Source of the DNA: Chloroflexota bacterium
GTDB taxonomy: Bacteria; Chloroflexota; Dehalococcoidia; SM23-28-2; RBG-16-64-32
Length of the DNA stretch: 6,367 nucleotides
Reading direction: 5' to 3'
Assembly: GCA_016190405.1 (NCBI GenBank)
Contig: JACPQO010000106.1
Span: 1 to 6,367, forward strand
Below, piece by piece: positions 1-4,603 of the stretch; position 1 is the stretch's first letter, and each line of letters opens with the position of its first letter. The translations under genes and the position numbers were made by a program. The notes beneath the pieces are model-generated. The model had not been told where the DNA came from. It worked only from the letters and a program-made list of their open reading frames with translations, and did no database searches.

Positions 1-27
1 AGGCAGGACCGCTCCGTACACCTGCAT
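1..27 (-). CDS. Possible start of a further gene, cut by the window edge
   Basis: Only about nine codons are visible, reading MQVYGAVLP. The ATG at 25-27 follows a purine-rich Shine-Dalgarno-like stretch (GAGGGGGG, complement of 33-40) with a five-base spacer, which is the best ribosome-binding signal at this end of the window. An in-frame ATG at 52-54, two bases after the preceding gene's TAG, would add MKRLKRGVP, but it would place the strong Shine-Dalgarno inside the gene. The position directly after the EEP gene suggests an operon member. The product cannot be recognised from this fragment. This call rests on the start signal and the open frame alone. Confidence 0.35.
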
Positions 28-56
28 AGGTACCCCCCTCTTGAGGCGTTTCATCC

Positions 57-884
57 CTATACTGGTGTAACGCGATGTATCTGAACGAGCTCAGCGATTT
101 CGATGGTAGCCGTGAGGCCGTAGTGGTCCGAAGGGTAGAGTGTGGGGTCAGACGGGTGAGGGGTGTCGAATACCCGGCGGGCGTCCGTCACGGTCAGCGA
201 TGGGCTCACGAAGATGTAGTCCACAGTGACACCGCGCGGCCAGTCCTTGGGCCACTCGTTAGGCGGGATGAGAGGCGTCGGGATAGTGGCGTCAGGCTCG
301 TGGCCGTGGGCCGTCTCGAAGGCGGAGGACAGGCGCTCGCTGATGATGCGAACAGGCCTCGTCCCCGGCGGCGAGTTGAAGTCACCGACCAGCACCTTGG
401 GCACGTCCCACCCGTGGCTGCCCATCCAGGCGAGCAACTTCTCGGCCTGTTCCCTGCGGACCTGGTTGCCGGGGACGTCCTGCTCGTGATGAAAGTGGGT
501 GTTGTAGAAGTCCAGAAGGCTGCCCCCCAGATCTACGCGGATGCGGTGGGCGACACGGTTGCGAAAGAGATAGTCCAAACCCTCGTGAGCGACGACCGGC
601 AGGTTGGTCATGATTCCCAGGGCTTCCAGCGAGACGCGCTCGCGCGGGTTGGCCATGTGGTGGATCTTGTATTCGGGAGCGCCGCTGCCTTCAATGAAAT
701 CGTTGAAGCGCTGCCGAAGCCAGTTCCCTTGATCGATGCGCAGATCGATCTCCTGAAAGCCGACGATGTCCGGTCGCAGCGCCACGAGCTGCTCCATCAG
801 GAGAGGCGCCCGTTCGCCCCACCGAGCTTCTCCCTTACGGAGGTTGAGAGTCGCTACCATGATGCGAGGCATCGTTAGAGGCAC
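57..884 (-). CDS. Endonuclease/exonuclease/phosphatase (EEP) family protein
   Basis: A complete single-domain member of the EEP fold (DNase I / exonuclease III / sphingomyelinase-type), 275 aa, a usual length. The family's active-site motifs appear in order: the first strand ATLNLR (N14), the metal-binding GFQE (E45), NTHFHH (N128, H130), VGDFN (D168, N170), VDYIFVSP (D222) and the terminal YPSDH (D253, H254). All expected catalytic residues are present, so it should be an active Mg2+-dependent phosphodiesterase or phosphatase. Its substrate (nucleic acid, phospholipid or small phosphoester) cannot be told from sequence. No signal peptide or membrane segment is seen, so it is probably cytoplasmic. 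The start is uncertain. GTG at 882-884 overlaps gmk by 10 bases and has GAGG four bases upstream; ATG at 870-872 begins two bases after the gmk TAA; ATG at 858-860 sits just before VATLNLR. All three imply translational coupling to gmk. Confidence 0.9.
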   Translation of the reverse strand: MPLTMPRIMVATLNLRKGEARWGERAPLLMEQLVALRPDIVGFQEIDLRIDQGNWLRQRFNDFIEGSGAPEYKIHHMANPRERVSLEALGIMTNLPVVAHEGLDYLFRNRVAHRIRVDLGGSLLDFYNTHFHHEQDVPGNQVRREQAEKLLAWMGSHGWDVPKVLVGDFNSPPGTRPVRIISERLSSAFETAHGHEPDATIPTPLIPPNEWPKDWPRGVTVDYIFVSPSLTVTDARRVFDTPHPSDPTLYPSDHYGLTATIEIAELVQIHRVTPV

Positions 885-1495
885 ACCGCCTCGCGTCCCG
901 GCCGCGAGCGCTCCCGCGCCAGGATCGCCTCGATCTCCGCCGCGCAGCGGGACAGGTCGTCGTTCACCACCCGATAGTCGAACTCACCTGCCGACGCCAT
1001 CTCCTCTCGCGCCGTGCGCAGCCGCAGCTCCACCTGCTCCGGCGCGTCCCCGCCACGCCCGCGCAGCCGGCGCTCCATCTCCTCCAGCGCTGGCGGCGCC
1101 ACGAAAATGGTGACCGCCCCGGGTATGACCGACTTGATGTAGCGCGCCCCCTGCACGTCCGTGCGCAGCAGCACGTCCTTGCCCGCCGCCAGCGCCTCGC
1201 GGATGGGCGGCCTGGGCACGCCGTAGTGGTGGCCGTACACCACCGCGTTCTCCAGCAGCTCGCCCCGCTGGAGCATGGCCTCGAACTCCGACGGCGAGAC
1301 ACGGCGGAGAAACTGATATCCGGCCTCCGCCTCTTCGCCGCGCCGCTGGGGCCGCGTCGTGGTAGTGATCGCGAAGTGGTAGGGCCGCCCCAAGGTCTTC
1401 AGGTGGGCCAGCAGCGAGTCCTTGCCCGCCCCCGAGGGACCTGTTAGGACAACCAGCAGCGGCGTGCCCCGATCCTCCTCATGGGCCGGTGCCAC
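875..1495 (-). CDS. gmk: Guanylate kinase
   Basis: Catalyses ATP + GMP = ADP + GDP in the cytoplasm, the essential step between GMP and GTP/dGTP. At 206 aa it has the normal bacterial length. The P-loop is GPSGAGK (19-25) followed by D-S, the variant position being within what the family tolerates. The GMP-binding region shows TTTTRP (44-49), GEEAEAGY (53-60), E82, and VYG (86-88) with YGVP (91-94). The core strand DVQGA (113-117) appears as RTDVQGA where EIDVQGA is more usual. The lid region follows (RLRGRGGD, 143-150), then the closing YRVVNDDL (174-181). The start is GTG at 1493-1495; no ATG is available before the P-loop. Its leader is made of a short repeat lying 65 bases deep between remA and gmk, and an AGGG inside that repeat is the only Shine-Dalgarno-like sequence. 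The end overlaps or abuts the EEP gene. Confidence 0.97.
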   Translation of the reverse strand: MAPAHEEDRGTPLLVVLTGPSGAGKDSLLAHLKTLGRPYHFAITTTTRPQRRGEEAEAGYQFLRRVSPSEFEAMLQRGELLENAVVYGHHYGVPRPPIREALAAGKDVLLRTDVQGARYIKSVIPGAVTIFVAPPALEEMERRLRGRGGDAPEQVELRLRTAREEMASAGEFDYRVVNDDLSRCAAEIEAILARERSRPGREAVCL

Positions 1496-1496
1496 C

Positions 1497-1544
1497 GCCT
1501 GCCCTGAATCCTGCCGAAGGGCCTGCCCTGAGCCTGTCGAAGGG
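1497..1544. repeat. Two tandem copies of a short palindromic repeat between remA and gmk
   Basis: Copy 1 is 1497-1521 and copy 2 is 1521-1544. Both begin GCCTGCCCTGA and end with CGAAGGG, differing by a few substitutions and one base of length. Each has CCCT...AGGG ends able to form a short imperfect hairpin. On the minus strand copy 2 reads CCCTTCGACAGGCTCAGGG, which I recognise from memory as resembling an interspersed intergenic repeat seen in many GC-rich bacterial genomes. The array fills most of the 65-base remA-gmk gap and ends one base before the gmk GTG, so it forms the gmk ribosome-binding region. A related copy lies at 4751-4775 inside the HD gene. Confidence 0.75.
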
Positions 1545-1560
1545 TCGAAGGTCCCGAGCC

Positions 1561-1851
1561 TTACGCCTGGCCCTTGCCTGCCCGGGCCGACGTCACGCGC
1601 CCCGCGATGGCCTCCGGCGTGATCGCCACCAGCACGATGTTCCCCGTGTCCGTGAACACCGCCGCCTTGGTCCGGCGGCCGCTGGTGATGTCGATGATGA
1701 TCCCCCGCTTCTTGCCATCGCGGACGACCCGCTGGATGGGGGCCGAGCCGGGGGTGACGATGGACACCACCCGGTTAAGGGCGATGTAGTTCCCGAAGCC
1801 AACGTGGATCAGCTCCGCGCCGTGACGCACGTCGCGCGCTTGCTGCGCCAT
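1561..1851 (-). CDS. remA: RemA / DUF370 family DNA-binding regulator
   Basis: A 96-aa protein matching the RemA (extracellular matrix regulatory protein A, DUF370) family over its whole length. Family hallmarks are HVGFGNYIALNRV (16-28), SIVTPGSAPI (30-39), the basic GRRTKA (58-63), and the closing IVLVAITPEAIAGRV (72-86). Residues R27, P38, R59 and R60 align at a constant offset of nine with positions reported as important in B. subtilis RemA (R18, P29, R50, R51, from memory), which supports retained DNA binding. RemA in Bacillus activates matrix and osmoprotection operons as a ring-shaped DNA binder; the role here is unknown. The ATG at 1849-1851 is chosen because AAGGAGGG lies five bases upstream and the family match begins right after it. 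The frame stays open for a further 77 codons, but that part is compositionally coding-unlike and overlaps aroA. It lies between aroA (50-bp gap holding a hairpin) and gmk, its usual partner. Confidence 0.95.
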   Translation of the reverse strand: MAQQARDVRHGAELIHVGFGNYIALNRVVSIVTPGSAPIQRVVRDGKKRGIIIDITSGRRTKAAVFTDTGNIVLVAITPEAIAGRVTSARAGKGQA

Positions 1852-1856
1852 GAACT

Positions 1857-1864
1857 CCCTCCTT
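1857..1864 (-). promoter_or_regulatory. Strong Shine-Dalgarno sequence of remA
   Basis: The minus strand reads AAGGAGGG, five bases before the remA ATG. It is the closest match to the anti-Shine-Dalgarno sequence among the starts in this window and fixes the remA start. It begins three bases after the 3' arm of the hairpin at 1868-1892. Confidence 0.8.
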
Positions 1865-1867
1865 CTA

Positions 1868-1892
1868 CGTCGCCGGCCCGCCACCGGCGACG
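1868..1892 (-). other. Perfect 9-bp hairpin in the aroA-remA gap
   Basis: CGTCGCCGG (1868-1876) and CCGGCGACG (1884-1892) are perfect inverted arms with a seven-base loop. The hairpin occupies the middle of the 50-bp gap, starting nine bases after the aroA stop (1902-1904) and ending three bases before the remA Shine-Dalgarno. No T-run follows it on the minus strand, so it is not a classical intrinsic terminator. It may protect the aroA 3' end, mark a processing site or modulate remA translation; these are inferences. Confidence 0.7.
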
Positions 1893-1901
1893 GGGGCCTC
1901 T

Positions 1902-3191
1902 CTATTGCCCCGCGAGCTGCTCCAGATCGCGCCAGAACCAGGGATATGATACCGCAACCGCCGCCGCGTTGCGAATCGTCGTCTCTCCGGACGCCAGGGC
2001 GCCCGCCACCGCCAGCATCATCGCCAGCCGGTGGTCCCCATGCGACGAGACCACGGCGCCCCGCAGCCGTTGCGGGCCCCACACGCGCAGCCCGTCCGGC
2101 CGCTCCTCCACCTCAGCGCCCAGCCGCCGTAACTCCAGGGCCGTCGTCCGCACGCGGTCGGACTCCTTGGCCCTTAGCTCCGAGGCGTCGCGGATCAGGG
2201 TCTCGCCCTCGGCCAGGCAGCCGGCCAGCGCCGCCAGCGGCAGCTCGTCGATGGCCCGGGGTATCGTGTCGCCCCCAATGACGGCGCCCCGCAATCTAGA
2301 GGAGCACACCACTATGTCCGCCACTGGCTCCGGGCCCCAGGCGCGCTCCTCCTCCAGGCGGATGTCCGCGCCCATCATCCCCAGAATGTCCAGGATGCCG
2401 GTGCGGCTGGGGTTCACTCCCACCGCCGGGAGCCGCACCTCCGCGTCGGGGTGCAGGGCGGCCAGCACCAGCCAGGGCGCCGCCGAAGAGATATCGCCCG
2501 GCACCCGCAGCGAAAGGGGTGACAGCTCCCGTTGGGCGGGTTGCAACCGCACCACCCCTTCCCCAAACTCGACCTGCGCTTCCATCGCCTTCAGCATCCG
2601 CTCCGTGTGGTCGCGGCTGGGCGCCGGCTCCTCCAGCAGGGTCTCCCCTTCGGCGTACAAGCCGGCCAGCAGCAGGGCCGACTTCACCTGCGCCGAGGCC
2701 ACGGGCAGCCGGTAGCGAATCGCCTTCAGTGCCCCGCCGCGGACGGCCAGCGGGGCTTCGCTGTCGTTCTCTCTCGCGCTGATTCGGGCCCCCATCCGGC
2801 GCAGCGGCTCGATGATGCGGCCCATGGGCCGCGACCGCAGCGACGCGTCCCCCGTGAGGATGGAGAAGAAGGGCTGGGCCGACAGCAGCCCGCTGAGCAG
2901 GCGGACCGTCGTCCCCGAGTTGGCGCAGTTCAGGACGGTCGGTGGCTCTCGCAGACCTCTCAGGCCGCGGCCGCGGACCCACAGCGTCTGATCCCGCCAC
3001 CGCCACTCGACGCCCAGGAGGCGCAGGCAGCGCAATGTGGCCAGGCAGTCCGCCCCGCCCTGGAGGTTCTCGACCACCGCCTCCCCGGCCGCGATGGCGT
3101 TGAGGATGGCCGCCCGGTGGGAGATCGACTTATCGCCGGGTGGGGTGACGGTGCCCCGCAGGGAGCGCGGGGGACGCACGCTGCGCTGCAT
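1902..3191 (-). CDS. aroA: 3-phosphoshikimate 1-carboxyvinyltransferase (EPSP synthase)
   Basis: Sixth step of the shikimate pathway: shikimate-3-phosphate + PEP gives EPSP + phosphate, in the cytoplasm. It has 429 aa, the normal length. Visible motifs are PGDKSISHR (18-26; K21, S22, R26 for substrate binding), LNCANSGTTVR (87-97), RPMGRI (121-126), SAQVK (166-170), RDHTE (193-197), PGDISSAA (231-238), NPSRTG (260-265), IDELP with catalytic D315, ELRAKESDR with K342 and E343, and GDHRLAM (385-391). The set GDKS, SAQVK and RDHTE, and V-S-Y-P near the C terminus where E. coli has K-T-F-P, mark it as the class II-like form rather than the E. coli form; NPSR departs slightly from the class II NxTR. 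The start ATG is six bases after the tyrA stop, with only a weak AGGAAAG upstream, so translation is probably coupled to tyrA. Confidence 0.98.
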   Translation of the reverse strand: MQRSVRPPRSLRGTVTPPGDKSISHRAAILNAIAAGEAVVENLQGGADCLATLRCLRLLGVEWRWRDQTLWVRGRGLRGLREPPTVLNCANSGTTVRLLSGLLSAQPFFSILTGDASLRSRPMGRIIEPLRRMGARISARENDSEAPLAVRGGALKAIRYRLPVASAQVKSALLLAGLYAEGETLLEEPAPSRDHTERMLKAMEAQVEFGEGVVRLQPAQRELSPLSLRVPGDISSAAPWLVLAALHPDAEVRLPAVGVNPSRTGILDILGMMGADIRLEEERAWGPEPVADIVVCSSRLRGAVIGGDTIPRAIDELPLAALAGCLAEGETLIRDASELRAKESDRVRTTALELRRLGAEVEERPDGLRVWGPQRLRGAVVSSHGDHRLAMMLAVAGALASGETTIRNAAAVAVSYPWFWRDLEQLAGQ

Positions 3192-3197
3192 CAGGGC

Positions 3198-4304
3198 TCA
3201 CTTTTCTTTCCTGCCGCGGCGCCTCTCCAGGTCGCGCCGGATGTCTTCCGCAATGCGTTGCGCGCGGTCCGGGCCGGGCTCTACGCCCTTGGCTGCCTCC
3301 CTCTGCCTCATCAGTTCCGGCAGCTTCTGCGCCTTGCGCACCCGGTCCATCATCCAGCCGCCGACCAGGGCATTGATCAGCTCCTGGCGGGCGTCCATCG
3401 ACCTGGCGGCCTCCGGCGCGCGTACCGGCGGCTGGGCCAGGAAGCTATCGCGCTCCATCTGCGCCTTGGTGAAAGTCCCCAGCAGCCCCTCGTCCTGGGC
3501 GTCGGCCAGCATGTCTCGCAGCCGGTGCAGCTCGCCGGCCATTCGCTCCAGCCAGTGCACGGCCGCCTCCCGGTTGGTCACGCAGATATCGTGGCTCATC
3601 CGCGGGTCGCCGGAGGCCAGACGGGTAATGTCGCGGAATCCGGACGAAGCCATGGGCGCCAGGTCGGGCCAGGCCGGGCTGGAGCGCAGCAGCGTGAACA
3701 GCGCCGTCGACACCAGCAGCGGCAGGTGGCTCACCGCCGCCGCGTACTGGTCGTGCTCCTCTGCGTCCACAAACAGCGGCTCCGCGCCCACCAGTCGGGC
3801 CAGGCCTACCACGCTGTTCACCGCCCCGTCCGTGGCCTTCAACGAAGGGCAGATGCAGTACGCCTTGCCGGCGAACAGCGTCGCCTCCGCCTGTTCGATG
3901 CCCGGCGTCTCCTTGCCCGCCATGGGGTGCCCGCCCACGAAGCTCACGCCCTCTGGCAAGAGCTCGGCGGCCCACTGCATCACCTGCGCTTTGGTGCTCG
4001 CAGTGTCCGTCACGACGACCCCCTCCGCCAGCTCGCCGGCGATCTCCTGCATCAGCTCTCGTACCGCCAGCACCGGCGTGGCGATGATCACCATGCTGGC
4101 GCCCTCCACCGCCCGCAGCAGGTTGTGCTCGGCCCGGTCGATGGCGCCCGCGCGCTGCGCCTGGTTGGCCGCGCCGCGGTCGAGGTCGTGGCCCACGATC
4201 TCCACGCTCTCCAGGCCGGCCGCCTTCAGGGCCAGCCCCAGGGAGCCGCCGATGAGCCCCGTCCCGATGATGGTTAGCCGTTTTCTTGCTTGCGGTTCCT
4301 TCAT
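3198..4304 (-). CDS. tyrA: Prephenate dehydrogenase, monofunctional with C-terminal tail
   Basis: Oxidative decarboxylation of prephenate to 4-hydroxyphenylpyruvate with NAD(P)+, in the tyrosine branch after chorismate; an arogenate preference cannot be excluded. The N-terminal Rossmann fold has GTGLIGGSLG (14-23) and VGHDLD with D40 at the end of the second strand, which favours NAD+. Next come TDTASTK (99-105), GGHPMAGKETPG (124-135) and the catalytic-region SHLP (H193), then the helical dimerisation domain with SSGFRDITRLASGDP (220-234). There is no chorismate mutase domain in front and no recognisable ACT domain behind. Instead, residues about 295-368 form a charged helical tail ending RRDLERRRGRKEK, unlike the feedback domains common in this family. 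The start ATG at 4302-4304 lacks a clear Shine-Dalgarno; a promoter candidate lies so close that the transcript may be nearly leaderless. First gene of the probable tyrA-aroA-remA-gmk operon. Confidence 0.95.
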   Translation of the reverse strand: MKEPQARKRLTIIGTGLIGGSLGLALKAAGLESVEIVGHDLDRGAANQAQRAGAIDRAEHNLLRAVEGASMVIIATPVLAVRELMQEIAGELAEGVVVTDTASTKAQVMQWAAELLPEGVSFVGGHPMAGKETPGIEQAEATLFAGKAYCICPSLKATDGAVNSVVGLARLVGAEPLFVDAEEHDQYAAAVSHLPLLVSTALFTLLRSSPAWPDLAPMASSGFRDITRLASGDPRMSHDICVTNREAAVHWLERMAGELHRLRDMLADAQDEGLLGTFTKAQMERDSFLAQPPVRAPEAARSMDARQELINALVGGWMMDRVRKAQKLPELMRQREAAKGVEPGPDRAQRIAEDIRRDLERRRGRKEK

Positions 4305-4316
4305 AATCTCGTCACG

Positions 4317-4346
4317 AGCTTAGCACGACTTTTCCCGACCCCACAA
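4317..4346 (-). promoter_or_regulatory. Candidate sigma70-type promoter for the tyrA operon
   Basis: On the minus strand an extended -10 TGCTAAGCT (hexamer at 4317-4322) lies 18 bases after a weak -35-like TTGTGG (4341-4346). The hexamer ends 12 bases before the tyrA ATG, so initiation would leave a leader of only about six bases. The hexamer is a poor match to TATAAT. The call rests partly on its similar arrangement to the better candidate before the M50 gene. Confidence 0.25.
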
Positions 4347-4377
4347 TTGCGGCTCGCCTTCGCCTTTTCCGAACGCT

Positions 4378-4416
4378 GGACTTCAAGCCCGCACTTCCTT
4401 CTGAAGGTCCGGCTTG
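4378..4416. repeat. Imperfect inverted repeat, diverged relative of the 4441-4511 element
   Basis: GGACTTCA (4378-4385) pairs with TGAAGGTCC (4402-4410) with one bulge; CAAGCC (4384-4389) and GGCTTG (4411-4416) offer a competing stem, and CCTTCTGAAGG (4397-4407) is an inner near-palindrome. The stretch AAGCCCGCACTTCC resembles AAACCCGCAGCTTCC in the larger element downstream in coordinate, suggesting a decayed copy. No T-run flanks it. Confidence 0.45.
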
Positions 4417-4440
4417 TGGTCATGAGGAGAATAACTTCCC

Positions 4441-4511
4441 CTGCGGGTTGAAACCCGCAGCTTCCGTGACTTCTTGATCCGAAACTGGAAGCTGCGGGAT
4501 TTATCCCGCAG
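4441..4511. repeat. 71-bp compound palindromic repeat (two hairpins inside a larger inverted repeat)
   Basis: The left hairpin is CTGCGGGTT (4441-4449), GA, AACCCGCAG (4452-4460). The right hairpin is CTGCGGGAT (4492-4500), TT, ATCCCGCAG (4503-4511). Both have perfect 9-bp arms with two-base centres. In addition CCCGCAGCTTCC (4454-4465) and GGAAGCTGCGGG (4487-4498) are a perfect 12-bp inverted pair enclosing a 21-base centre. The DNA or RNA can therefore fold either as two small hairpins or as one long one. The organisation is like REP/BIME-type or MITE-like elements. It lies between the HD gene and tyrA, and no T-run follows on either strand. Confidence 0.8.
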
Positions 4512-4566
4512 AGGTTAGATCGAATAGTTGATGACCTCTAGCCTGGAGCCGTGTTCCGTTTCACCG

Positions 4567-4585
4567 AAGCCTAGGCTTACAGCCT
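4567..4585. repeat. 12-bp perfect palindrome with an overlapping hairpin, 3' of the HD gene
   Basis: AAGCCTAGGCTT (4567-4578) is its own reverse complement. The second half also pairs with the next bases: AGGCT (4573-4577), TAC, AGCCT (4581-4585). On the minus strand this lies about 20 bases after the HD gene stop, where a transcript-end hairpin or a protein-binding site would fit. No T-run follows. The rest of 4512-4603 shows only a loose AGAGGT/ACCTCT pair (4510-4515 and 4534-4539) and nothing coding. Confidence 0.45.
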
Positions 4586-4603
4586 GGCCCGCACCCGCTA
4601 GCC

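Noticed and set aside
75..878. 267-codon open frame on the plus strand opposite the EEP gene
   Set aside because: A mirror frame of a gene whose catalytic motifs are all intact; the antisense product shows no family features.
875..1495. Possible loss of function in gmk from RTDVQGA in place of EIDVQGA
   Set aside because: The core DVQGA, P-loop and all GMP-binding motifs are intact and the protein is full length, so this looks like lineage variation.
1852..2082. N-terminal extension of remA by 77 codons
   Set aside because: The added part overlaps aroA, is Gly/Arg-rich and unlike the family, and the strong Shine-Dalgarno with the RemA match both point to the ATG at 1849-1851.
1489..2715. 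408-codon open frame on the plus strand
   Set aside because: Runs through the repeat, antisense to remA and aroA, with Ser/Arg/Pro-rich composition and no domain.
2532..4277. 581-codon open frame on the plus strand opposite aroA and tyrA
   Set aside because: It is fully antisense to two well-supported enzymes, has low-complexity Arg/Gln/His-rich composition and no recognisable domain. GC-rich third positions commonly keep such antisense frames open.
3037..4323. 428-codon open frame on the plus strand
   Set aside because: Antisense to tyrA and part of aroA, rich in Ser/Arg/Ala with no motifs; same GC-bias explanation.
4441..4511. CRISPR array or tRNA-like structure
   Set aside because: There are only two hairpin units with different arms and one centre, no regular spacers, and no cloverleaf or CCA-proximal features.
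4305..4603. Intrinsic terminator between the HD gene and tyrA
   Set aside because: Several strong hairpins exist, but none is followed by a run of T on the minus strand, so a classical terminator cannot be called.
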